Origin: Burkholderiales bacterium
GTDB taxonomy: Bacteria; Pseudomonadota; Gammaproteobacteria; Burkholderiales; Casimicrobiaceae
Assembly: GCA_025981645.1 (NCBI GenBank)
Contig: JAICXH010000004.1
Location: forward strand, 1-61,088
Direction of reading: 5' to 3'
Length of the DNA stretch: 61,088 bases
Part shown: positions 53,836-61,088 of the stretch, in pieces
Position numbering within the stretch: position 1 is the first letter of the stretch
Layout of the letters: each line of letters opens with the position of its first letter
Program-made: the position numbers and the translations under genes
Notes under the pieces: model-generated
The model's input: the letters and a program-made list of their open reading frames with translations, nothing else
What the model was told of the DNA's origin: nothing
Databases searched by the model: none

Positions 53836-55040
53836 GCTGCGCGTCGTTCACGCCGCCCGCCGCCGGCGCGCTGCCCGATCGCGAGGTCGAGTTCCGCGAG
53901 CACCGCCGCGCCGGCGACCGCGCCGGTATCGACGGCGAGACGCCGGCCGAACTCGCCGAACAGGTTCTCGAGCCTCCTCCTCGTCACCGTGTCGTCGAAC
54001 AGGTTGAGCGCCGCGCGCGCGAGATTTGCGGGCGTCGCGTCCTCCTGCAGGAGCTCGGGGACCACGAAGTGCCCGGCGAGCACGTTCGGCAGCCCGACCC
54101 AGGGGACGATAAGCCTGCGCCGGACGATCGCCGCGGTGAGCGAGCTTACGCGGTAGAAGATGACGTGCGGACAGCGCGCGAGCGCAGCTTCGAGGGTCGC
54201 CGTGCCCGACGCGACGAGCGCCACGTCGGCGGCGCGCAGCGCGTCACCGGCGTGGCCGTAGAGGATCGTCAGCGGAAGCCCTTCGTGGCCGCTGCGCTGC
54301 TGGGCGTCGACGAACGCGTCGCGTGTGGTGCGCGAGACGACCGGGACGACGAAGCGGGCGTCCGGGCGCGCTTCGGCGATGCGCGCTGCGGCGTCGAGAA
54401 CGAGCCTCGCATGCATCTCGATCTCCGAGAGCCTGCTTCCCGGCAGCAGCGCGAAAAGCGGTGCGGCGCCCTTGTACTGCAGCACGTCGCGCGCTGCCCG
54501 CCGCGTTCCCGGTCCGGCCGCTTCGGCAGCGAGCGGATGTCCGACGAAGGTGACCGGGATGCCTGCCTCCTCGTAGAGTGGAACCTCGAATGGAAAAAGC
54601 GCGAGCATCCGGTCTACCGCGCGATCGATGCTGCGCAGCCGCTCGCGCCGCCACGCCCACACCGACGGACTGACGAAGTGGACGGTACGCACACCGCGGC
54701 GCTTGAGGCGCCGCTCGAGGCCGAGGTTGAAATCGGGCGCGTCGACGCCGACGAAGACGGGGACCGCGTCGCGGAGGAACCGCCGCGCGACGCGCCGGCG
54801 CAGCGCAACCAGTCCGGGCAGGTGCGCGAGCACCTCGACGAAACCACGCACGGCGAGGCGCTCCATCGGCGCCCAAGCTTCGCAACCCTCGGCCTGCATC
54901 TGCGGGCCGGCGATTCCGGCGAAGCGCACGTCGCTCCTGCGCGCGCGCACGCCGCGGATCAGCGCAGCGGCGAGTGCGTCACCCGACGCTTCGCCAGCGA
55001 CGATGCCGAGCGTGACGCCCGTCGCGCGGTCAGCGCACAA
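53832..55040 (-). CDS. lpxB: Lipid-A-disaccharide synthase
   Basis: The protein is about 402 residues from TTG 55040, which overlaps the lpxA end by 11 bases. It begins [20 protein letters not shown] and has [45 protein letters not shown] and [14 protein letters not shown]. It joins UDP-diacyl-glucosamine to lipid X to form the lipid A disaccharide. The exact start is uncertain because GTG or ATG codons are lacking near the conserved N-terminus. Length is slightly above the usual 380-390. Confidence 0.95.
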   Translation of the reverse strand: MCADRATGVTLGIVAGEASGDALAAALIRGVRARRSDVRFAGIAGPQMQAEGCEAWAPMERLAVRGFVEVLAHLPGLVALRRRVARRFLRDAVPVFVGVDAPDFNLGLERRLKRRGVRTVHFVSPSVWAWRRERLRSIDRAVDRMLALFPFEVPLYEEAGIPVTFVGHPLAAEAAGPGTRRAARDVLQYKGAAPLFALLPGSRLSEIEMHARLVLDAAARIAEARPDARFVVPVVSRTTRDAFVDAQQRSGHEGLPLTILYGHAGDALRAADVALVASGTATLEAALARCPHVIFYRVSSLTAAIVRRRLIVPWVGLPNVLAGHFVVPELLQEDATPANLARAALNLFDDTVTRRRLENLFGEFGRRLAVDTGAVAGAAVLAELDLAIGQRAGGGRRERRAA

Positions 55041-55806
55041 TGCCTCGCCCCGGCTGCGCGATGAAATCCACCAACGGAGCGAGCAGCGGGACATCGGCGG
55101 CCGCTCGTGCGAGCTCGCCGCGCGCCTCGTCGAGCGCGAGCCCCGAGCGATACAGCGTCCGATAGGCGCGTCGAACGGCCGCGATGTCGGCGGGCGCGAA
55201 GCCACGCCGGCGCAGGCCTTCGTTGTTCGTTCCGGCCGGCTTCGCCGGATAGCCCGACACGGTGACGAACGGCGGCACGTCCTGCAGCACGATCGCCCCG
55301 GCGGCGATCATCGCGTGCGCCCCGATGCGGCAGAACTGGTGCACCCCGGCATAGGCTCCGAGCACGGCGTAGTCGCCGATCGTCACGTGGCCGGCAATCT
55401 GGGCATTGTTCGAGAACGTCGTCGCGTTGCCGACGACGCAGTCGTGGGCGACGTGCGCATAGGCGAGAAACAGGTTGCCGTTGCCGATCGTCGTGTCGCC
55501 GCGATCCTGCGCCGTCCCCGCGTGGATCGAGACGTACTCCCTGATCACGTTGTCGTCGCCGATCGTCGTCGTCGTCGCTTCGCCGCCGTACTTGCGGTCC
55601 TGCGGAATGTCGCCTACCGAGGCGAACTGGAACACGCGATTGCGAGCACCGAGTGTCGTGCGCCCGAGGATCACCGCGTGCGGTCCGACGCGGCTCCCCG
55701 CGCCGATACGCACGGCCGCACCGACGATCGAGTACGGACCGATCTCGACGTCGTCGGCAAGCTGGGCGCCGGGCTCGACCAGCGCGGTCGGGTGAATCGT
55801 GGCCAC
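55030..55806 (-). CDS. lpxA: UDP-N-acetylglucosamine acyltransferase
   Basis: The protein is 258 residues from GTG 55806, two bases past the fabZ stop. It has left-handed beta-helix hexapeptide repeats (IHPTALVEPGAQLADDVEIGPYSIVG and IGDDNVIREYVSIHAGT), the catalytic His region FLAYAHVAHDCVVGN and QFCRIGAHAMIAAGAIV. It transfers a hydroxyacyl chain from acyl-ACP to UDP-GlcNAc, the first step of lipid A synthesis. Length matches the family. Confidence 0.95.
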   Translation of the reverse strand: MATIHPTALVEPGAQLADDVEIGPYSIVGAAVRIGAGSRVGPHAVILGRTTLGARNRVFQFASVGDIPQDRKYGGEATTTTIGDDNVIREYVSIHAGTAQDRGDTTIGNGNLFLAYAHVAHDCVVGNATTFSNNAQIAGHVTIGDYAVLGAYAGVHQFCRIGAHAMIAAGAIVLQDVPPFVTVSGYPAKPAGTNNEGLRRRGFAPADIAAVRRAYRTLYRSGLALDEARGELARAAADVPLLAPLVDFIAQPGRGIVR

Positions 55807-55807
55807 G

Positions 55808-56278
55808 TCAGCGGGCAGGAAGGCCCGGGGGAGGCGGCGCGTTGCGGATCGCCGCGAGCAGCGTCGCCTCGCAGACCAGCTGGTCGCCGACGCTCGCGCG
55901 CGTCCGGAAGCGCCCAATGCCGCGCACCGCGCGCTCGAGCTCGGCTTCGAGGAGCAGCGTATCGCCCGGGACCACCTGGCGCTTGAAGCGCGCGCCGTCG
56001 ATGCCCGCGAAGAGGACGAGTTGGCTGCCGTCCTGGCGCGCCACGTCGGAGAGCATCGTGAGCAGCCCCGCGACCTGCGCCATCGACTCGATGACGAGCA
56101 CGCCCGGCATCACCGGGTTGCCCGGGAAATGCCCATGGAAGAAGGGCTCGTTTACCGTGACGTTCTTGATCGCCCGGATGAACTTGGCGGCTTCCCATTC
56201 GAGTACCCGGTCGACCAGCAGCATCGGGTACCGGTGCGGGAGCAGCCGCTCGATCATTGCCGCGTCGAGTTCACTCAC
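55808..56278 (-). CDS. fabZ: 3-hydroxyacyl-ACP dehydratase FabZ
   Basis: The protein is 156 residues from GTG 56278, which overlaps the lpxD stop. [21 protein letters not shown], the catalytic His in [26 protein letters not shown] and [18 protein letters not shown] are the hallmark sequences. It dehydrates 3-hydroxyacyl-ACP in fatty-acid elongation, competing with LpxA and LpxD for the same substrate pool, which explains its place in the lpx operon. Confidence 0.95.
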   Translation of the reverse strand: MSELDAAMIERLLPHRYPMLLVDRVLEWEAAKFIRAIKNVTVNEPFFHGHFPGNPVMPGVLVIESMAQVAGLLTMLSDVARQDGSQLVLFAGIDGARFKRQVVPGDTLLLEAELERAVRGIGRFRTRASVGDQLVCEATLLAAIRNAPPPPGLPAR

Positions 56279-57347
56279 CCTGATGTCCCCCTGTCGGTTC
56301 GTGCTTCCCGTCGCGTCCGCGCATCCGCTCGAGCGCACGGACGCGCGCGACGAGCTCGCGAAGATGGCGCACGTGCGCGACGACGCGCTTCCTTTCGGAG
56401 TGCCGAAGCCCCGGAAAGGCGCCAGTGTAGACGCCCGCAGCGGCGATCGACTCGGACACCAGCGTCGCCGCCGAAATCACCGTCCCGGCGGCGATTTCGA
56501 GGTGGCCGGAGAACATCGCCGCACCGCCGATCCGGCAATCGGGCCCGATTCGGGTCGAGCCGGCGATTCCGACGCAGCCGGCAATCGCCGTCCGAGCGCC
56601 GATCACGCAGTTGTGCCCGATCTGGATCTGGTTGTCGAGCTTCGCGCCGTTGTCGATCACCGTATCGCCGATCGCGCCGCGATCGATCGTGGTATTGGCG
56701 CCGATCTCGACGTCGGCGCCGATCACGACGCGTCCGATCTGCGGAATCTTGATCCAGCCATCGGGCCCGTGCGCGAGCCCGAAGCCGTCGGCCCCGATCA
56801 CCGCGCCGCTGTGGACGAGCGTGCGGGCGCCGATCGAGCAGCGCGGGTAGACGTGCACGCCCGCATCGAGCACCGCATCGTCGCCGACGACCGCGTTCTC
56901 GCCGATCGTGCAGTGGCTGCCGATCGCCGCGCGCTCGCCGATCGACGCGCCCGCAGCGATCACGGCGAGCGGGCCGATCGCAGCACTCGCCGCGACCCGT
57001 GCGGCCGGATCGATGACCGCCGTCGCGTGGCGGCCAGCGCGATGCGGCTTCGGCGGATAGAGCAGCCTCGCGACCCTGGCGTAGGTCACATACGGATCGG
57101 CGACGACGAGCCGCGGGAGCGCGGTTGTCGCGGCGTCGCCCGGGCCGACGATCACCGCCGACGCGCGAGTCGCCGCAAGCTGGCTGCGATACCGCGAGTC
57201 GGCGAGGAAGGCGATGGCACCCGGACCCGCTCCGTCGAGCGCCGCCACGCGGTCGATCGATGTCGCCCCGTCGCCTTCGACGGTGGCGTCGCAGAGTCGA
57301 CCAAGCTCGTCGAGACGAATCGGCCCGCCCGGAGCGCGCCCGGTCAT
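56271..57347 (-). CDS. lpxD: UDP-3-O-acylglucosamine N-acyltransferase
   Basis: The protein is 358 residues. An N-terminal uridine-binding domain (about 1-100, with [24 protein letters not shown]) precedes a beta-helix of hexapeptide repeats ([26 protein letters not shown] and so on). The catalytic His is in [16 protein letters not shown]-terminal helix follows ([24 protein letters not shown]). It adds the second acyl chain in lipid A synthesis. The gene starts four bases after the skp stop. Confidence 0.95.
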   Translation of the reverse strand: MTGRAPGGPIRLDELGRLCDATVEGDGATSIDRVAALDGAGPGAIAFLADSRYRSQLAATRASAVIVGPGDAATTALPRLVVADPYVTYARVARLLYPPKPHRAGRHATAVIDPAARVAASAAIGPLAVIAAGASIGERAAIGSHCTIGENAVVGDDAVLDAGVHVYPRCSIGARTLVHSGAVIGADGFGLAHGPDGWIKIPQIGRVVIGADVEIGANTTIDRGAIGDTVIDNGAKLDNQIQIGHNCVIGARTAIAGCVGIAGSTRIGPDCRIGGAAMFSGHLEIAAGTVISAATLVSESIAAAGVYTGAFPGLRHSERKRVVAHVRHLRELVARVRALERMRGRDGKHEPTGGHQGE

Positions 57348-57351
57348 CGGA

Positions 57352-57858
57352 CTACTTGTCGGAAAGCGCCTTGATCACCTTGTCGGTGATATCGATGCGC
57401 TGGCTCGCATAGACGACCGGGTCCTGCAGGATCAGGTCGTATTTTTCGCTCGTGGCGATCTGCTGGATCACCTTGTTCGCACGGTCCTGCAGCGCCGAGA
57501 TCTCCTCGTTCTTGCGCAGATTGATGTCCTCGCGGAACTCGCGCTGCATCCGCTGCAGGTCGCGCGACTCGTTGGCGAGGTCGCGCTCCTTGCCACGCCG
57601 GTCCGCGTCGGACATCGTCGCGCCGTCGCGGTCGAGCGACGCCTGCAGGTCGCGCACCTGTTTTGCGAGCTTCTGAATCTCGGCGTCGCGTGCGGCAAAC
57701 TCTTTTTCGATCTTGGCCTGCGCGCGCTTCGCCGGCGCCGCCTCACGGAACAGCCGCTCGGTGTTGACGAAGCCGATCTTGTAGTCGGCGGCCGAGCTCG
57801 CGCCGGCCGCAGCCAGCAGCGTAACGGCCATCGTGGTGATCATCCATCGCTTCAACAC
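57352..57858 (-). CDS. skp: Periplasmic chaperone Skp/OmpH
   Basis: The protein is 168 residues with a signal peptide (cut near ASSAA-DY), a short beta-strand ([15 protein letters not shown]) and a long charged coiled coil (about 45-135), then the closing strand [19 protein letters not shown]. It holds unfolded outer-membrane proteins for BamA, whose gene ends 37 bases upstream. Standard member of the bamA-skp-lpxD order. Confidence 0.94.
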   Translation of the reverse strand: MLKRWMITTMAVTLLAAAGASSAADYKIGFVNTERLFREAAPAKRAQAKIEKEFAARDAEIQKLAKQVRDLQASLDRDGATMSDADRRGKERDLANESRDLQRMQREFREDINLRKNEEISALQDRANKVIQQIATSEKYDLILQDPVVYASQRIDITDKVIKALSDK

Positions 57859-57894
57859 TTCAAATCCTCCGCATCCCCGGCGCCTGCCGGGATG

Positions 57895-60207
57895 TCAGAA
57901 CGCTGTGCCGGCCTGGAACTGGAAGCGCTGCTCGTGATCGCCCGGCTTCTTGTTCACTGGAATGGCGTAGCTGAACTTGAGCGGCCCGACCGGCGAATTC
58001 CAGGACACGCCTGCACCCACCGAGTAGCGGAACGACTCGAACTGCGGCTGACGGCCGTCGGCCCAGATCTCGCCGGCGTCGGCGAACACGCTCGCACGCA
58101 CCGCCTTGTCGCCCTTCAGGATCGGATAGAACATCTCGGCGTTGCCGACGACCTTGCGCCGCCCGCCGAGCGCGTTGCCCTGGCTGTCCTGCGGACCCAG
58201 CGACGCGACGTCGTAGCCGCGCACCGAGTTCGCGCCGCCCGCGAAGAACGCCTTGAAGAACGGCAGCGGCTTGCCGGAAAGCCCGTCTCCGTAGCCGACG
58301 TCACCGCGCAGCATCAGCACGAGGTCGCCGTACACCGGCCAGTACTGCGAGTGCGAGTACTCGGCCTTGTAGTACGCGAGGTCGCCGAACGGCAGCCCCA
58401 TCTCGACGGTCACGCTCTGCAGCCGGCCGCGGGTCGGGAACTGGATGTCGTCGCGCGTATCGCGCGACCAGCCGACCGAGGCGATGAAGGCATTGGTGTT
58501 CTTGCCAAATTCGTTCACGAACTGATCGTAGACCGGCGGGCTGTTGCTGAACAGGTTGATCTCGGTGTGCTCGACGCGCCCGCCGAAGTTGATCGTGTCG
58601 GTCTCCGTCACCGGAACGCCGAAGCCGACCGCCGCGCCCAGCGTGTGCGAGGAGTATTGCGAGATTGCGAGCCCGGTCGGATCGAGGTTGCGCTGGTACG
58701 CCTCGAGCGTCCTCGATACGCCGTCGACAGTGTAATACGGCTGGGTGAAGATCGCCGAGTAGGTGCGGTCGAAGCGCCCGGTATTGGCGGCGAGCGTCAG
58801 CGCGTTGCCGCTGCCGAAGATGTTCTGTTGCGAAATCGAAGCGTTGAGGACGACACCTTCGTCGCTCGAATAGCCGACGCCCGCGAGCAGGCTCCCTGTG
58901 TTGCGCTCGGTGACCGCGACGTCGACATCGACCTGGTCCGAGGTGCCCGGTACCGGCGGCGTCTCGATGTTGACGTCGTCGAAGTAGCCGAGGTGCTTGA
59001 TCCGCTCCTTCGAGCGCTCGATCCGCGGACCGTCGTACCACGCGTCCTCGAGCTGGCGCATCTCGCGGCGGATCACCACGTCACGGGTTTTGGCATTGCC
59101 GCTGATGCTGATCCGACGCACGTACGCGCGCCGGCCTGGATCGACGAAGAACGTGAACGACGCCTTCGAGTCCTTGAGGTCGAGTTCGGGGACCGCGTTG
59201 ACGTTGGCGAACGCGTAACCGTCCGCGCCGAGACGCTCGCTCATGTCCTTCGCCGACGCCTGCAGCTTCGCGCGCGAGAACACGTCGCCCTTGTGGAGCT
59301 GGACCAGCTTCTCGAGCTCGGACGCAGGAACGACGAGGTCGCCGGCGACGCGGATGTCGCCGACGGTGAAGCGCGGACCCTCGGTGATGTTGACCGCGAT
59401 GTGGATGTGCCCCTTGTCGGGGCTGATCGACACCTGGGTCGAGTCGATGTTCATTTCGAGGTAGCCTCGGTCCTGGTAGAAGCTGCGCAGCTTCTCGAGG
59501 TCTCCCGACAGCTTCTGCTTCGAGTACTGGTCGTCCTTCGTGTACCAGGTGAGCCACCCGGGCGTCGTCAGCGTCATCTGCGAGAGCAGCGTTTTCTCGC
59601 TGTACTCCTTCGCCCCGATGATGTTGATCTGCGCGATCTTGGCGGTGTCGCCCTCCTTGATCGTGAAGTTGATCGCGACCCGGTTGCGCTCCTGCGGCGT
59701 CACCGTCGTCTGGATCGCCGCGGCGTACTTGCCGCGCGTGATGTACTGGCGCTTCAGCTCCTGCTCGGCGCGGTCGAGCAGCGATCGGTCGAAGATGCGC
59801 GCTTCGGCGAGCCCGATCTCCTTCATCGCCTTCTTGATCGTGTCGGTGTCGAACTCCTTGTTGCCGACATAGGTGATCGAGCTGATCGTCGGGCGCTCGA
59901 CGACCGCGACGATCAGCACATTGCCCTGCTGCTCGAGACGGACATCGCGGAAGAATCCGGTCGCGTACAGGGCCTTCACGGCATCCGAGATCTTCTGGTC
60001 GTCGACGCGGTCTCCGACCTTGATCGGCAGGTAGTTGAACACCGTGCCCGGCTCGGTGCGCTGCACGCCCTCGACGCGGATGTCGCGCACGATGAATGGC
60101 TCGATCGACCATGCCGCGATCGGAGCGAGCGACGCGAAGGCGAGCAAGGCGACCCGCGCCCAGGTGCGGATGCGGCCGGGCCGATCAGAACAGACGCGAA
60201 ACGTCAT
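57895..60207 (-). CDS. bamA: Outer-membrane assembly factor BamA
   Basis: The protein is 770 residues: signal peptide (ARVALLAFASLAPIAAWS), five POTRA domains (about 25-420) and the Omp85 barrel. Conserved barrel sequences include GANSVRGYDVASLGPQD (the VRGF/Y-like loop-6 motif) and the end HEQRFQFQAGTAF with terminal Phe as beta-signal. It inserts barrel proteins into the outer membrane. The start overlaps the rseP end by 23 bases, as often seen. Length is near the usual 760-810. Confidence 0.96.
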   Translation of the reverse strand: MTFRVCSDRPGRIRTWARVALLAFASLAPIAAWSIEPFIVRDIRVEGVQRTEPGTVFNYLPIKVGDRVDDQKISDAVKALYATGFFRDVRLEQQGNVLIVAVVERPTISSITYVGNKEFDTDTIKKAMKEIGLAEARIFDRSLLDRAEQELKRQYITRGKYAAAIQTTVTPQERNRVAINFTIKEGDTAKIAQINIIGAKEYSEKTLLSQMTLTTPGWLTWYTKDDQYSKQKLSGDLEKLRSFYQDRGYLEMNIDSTQVSISPDKGHIHIAVNITEGPRFTVGDIRVAGDLVVPASELEKLVQLHKGDVFSRAKLQASAKDMSERLGADGYAFANVNAVPELDLKDSKASFTFFVDPGRRAYVRRISISGNAKTRDVVIRREMRQLEDAWYDGPRIERSKERIKHLGYFDDVNIETPPVPGTSDQVDVDVAVTERNTGSLLAGVGYSSDEGVVLNASISQQNIFGSGNALTLAANTGRFDRTYSAIFTQPYYTVDGVSRTLEAYQRNLDPTGLAISQYSSHTLGAAVGFGVPVTETDTINFGGRVEHTEINLFSNSPPVYDQFVNEFGKNTNAFIASVGWSRDTRDDIQFPTRGRLQSVTVEMGLPFGDLAYYKAEYSHSQYWPVYGDLVLMLRGDVGYGDGLSGKPLPFFKAFFAGGANSVRGYDVASLGPQDSQGNALGGRRKVVGNAEMFYPILKGDKAVRASVFADAGEIWADGRQPQFESFRYSVGAGVSWNSPVGPLKFSYAIPVNKKPGDHEQRFQFQAGTAF

Positions 60208-61088
60208 TGAAGAGAGCCAGGGCCATCAGCACCGCGAGCATCGCCATGCCGATGCGTTGACCGACCTCGATGGCGTGGTCGGAAACAGGACTACCTTTGA
60301 CAATTTCGGCGAGATAATACAGCAAATGCCCCCCATCCAACAGCGGGATGGGCAGCAGGTTGAGCACGCCCAGGCTGATGCTGATCAGCGCGAGGTAGCC
60401 GAGGAACGCGAGCAGGCCGGCCTGCGCCGACTCACCGGCGATGTCGGCCATCGTGATCGGACCGCTGATGTTGCGAAGCGACGCATTGCCGGTGACGATC
60501 CGGCCCAGCATCCGCACGGTGAACAGCGACAGCTCGCCGGTCTTCGCGAAGCCGGCGCCGAGCGCGGCGAACGGGCGATACCGGACGACGACAGCGAGAC
60601 GCGCCGCCTCGGCGGGGTCGACGCGCAGGCGCACGCCGGCGAGTCCGATCCTCTTCCCGTCCTGGTCGACGGCCTCGGGGGTGAGCGGCACGTCGAGTTC
60701 GCGCCCGTCGCGCAACACACGATAGTCGAGCTTCACCGACGGGTGGGCGTTGGTGGCGCGTGCGACGTCCGCCGGCGAGTGCATCGGCACGCCGTCGACG
60801 GCGACGATGCGGTCGCCGGAGTGCAATCCCGCCGCCTCCGCCGGCTTGCCCGGGAGCACCGCGTCGACGATCGGTGGTCCGAGATCGACGACGAGACCGA
60901 GCTTCGCAAGCGGATCTCCTTCCCAGTCGTCGTCGGTCAGCCCGCCGAGCGACAGCTCGCGGGCGACGGGCTCCGACGCGACGTCGCTGCGCGCAAGAGA
61001 CAGTTGCACGGCCGCCTGCCCCTGCGCGCGCAACAGACGCCAGCGCAGTTCCTGGACGCTGCGGACCGGATCGCCGTCGACCGCGGTC
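60185..61088 (-). CDS. rseP: Site-2 zinc protease RseP, 5' end outside the window
   Basis: Only the C-terminal about 300 residues are present; the reading frame continues to the window edge (AVDGDPVRSVQELRWRLLRAQ), so the gene starts beyond 61088. A PDZ domain is visible (PPIVDAVLPGKPAEAAGLHSGDRIVAVDG) and the C-terminal zinc-ligand helix LGVLNLLPIPLLDGGHLLYYLAEIV. The HExxH helix lies off the edge. RseP cleaves anti-sigma factor RseA and signal-peptide remnants. It heads the rseP-bamA-skp-lpx operon here. Confidence 0.93.
   Translation of the reverse strand, partial: TAVDGDPVRSVQELRWRLLRAQGQAAVQLSLARSDVASEPVARELSLGGLTDDDWEGDPLAKLGLVVDLGPPIVDAVLPGKPAEAAGLHSGDRIVAVDGVPMHSPADVARATNAHPSVKLDYRVLRDGRELDVPLTPEAVDQDGKRIGLAGVRLRVDPAEAARLAVVVRYRPFAALGAGFAKTGELSLFTVRMLGRIVTGNASLRNISGPITMADIAGESAQAGLLAFLGYLALISISLGVLNLLPIPLLDGGHLLYYLAEIVKGSPVSDHAIEVGQRIGMAMLAVLMALALFNDVSRLF

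Noticed and set aside
57214-60210. A very long open frame on the plus strand opposite skp and bamA
   Set aside because: It is antisense to unmistakable bamA and skp, has Arg/Val/Asp-rich low-complexity composition and no domain; long antisense frames are expected in high-GC DNA with third-position GC bias.

Overview
This 61 kb window is chromosomal DNA from a high-GC Gram-negative bacterium. It is most likely a betaproteobacterium, judging by protein style, the phasin (a PHA granule protein) and the rseP-bamA-skp-lpxD-fabZ-lpxA-lpxB-rnhB order at the right end. Coding is dense, many genes overlap by ATGA or GTGA, and I saw no insertion sequence, prophage or CRISPR array. Species cannot be named from this sequence alone.

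Layout, left to right. (1) 0.1-4.2 kb: a RuBisCO-like protein translationally coupled to a cupin (with DUF488 downstream), a DHH-family phosphoesterase, and a PAS-UspA pair. (2) 4.4-11.4 kb: a nnrS-histidine kinase-response regulator operon, then an operon for a fused monoheme cytochrome-porin (Cyc2-like), a diheme cytochrome c4 and a small periplasmic protein. That second operon is preceded by an FNR-type box in class II position. A CHRD protein follows. (3) 11.5-26.9 kb: tRNA-Leu(UAA), a phasin, and a dispersed mutagenic SOS set (lexA, imuA, imuB, dnaE2). lexA and dnaE2 share a near-identical unusual palindrome. Interspersed are small detoxification enzymes (VOC, GST, nitronate monooxygenase), a Tat-exported molybdopterin oxidoreductase with a b-type cytochrome, an MFS permease and an M14 carboxypeptidase. 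(4) 27-43 kb: a form II cox-type molybdenum hydroxylase cluster (S-L-M-D-E-G plus xdhC), cytochromes, a PQQ alcohol dehydrogenase with the lanthanide-type Asp, an ankyrin protein, and two divergent TonB receptors, one closely resembling the PQQ receptor PqqU. (5) 43-47 kb: nsrR followed by a CuA-type heme-copper oxidase operon. Its catalytic subunit lacks the active-site Tyr, so it is a candidate non-canonical nitric oxide reductase. (6) 47-53 kb: an ABC importer of the nitrate/sulfonate/taurine type with an embedded PLP ammonia-lyase, plus VOC, 2-hydroxyacid dehydrogenase and MFS genes. (7) 53-61 kb: the envelope-biogenesis operon, running off the right edge inside rseP.

Three themes link the genes. 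The first is respiratory and NO handling: NnrS, NsrR, the CuA oxidase/NOR candidate, the FNR box and several cytochromes. The second is periplasmic oxidation of organic substrates: PQQ dehydrogenase, PqqU and the molybdenum hydroxylase. The third is inducible mutagenesis. The most notable candidates are the NsrR-linked Tyr-less oxidase, the cytochrome-porin/c4 operon, the RuBisCO-like/cupin pair and the PQQ dehydrogenase/PqqU neighbourhood. All functions are inferred by reading the sequence; no database search was run.
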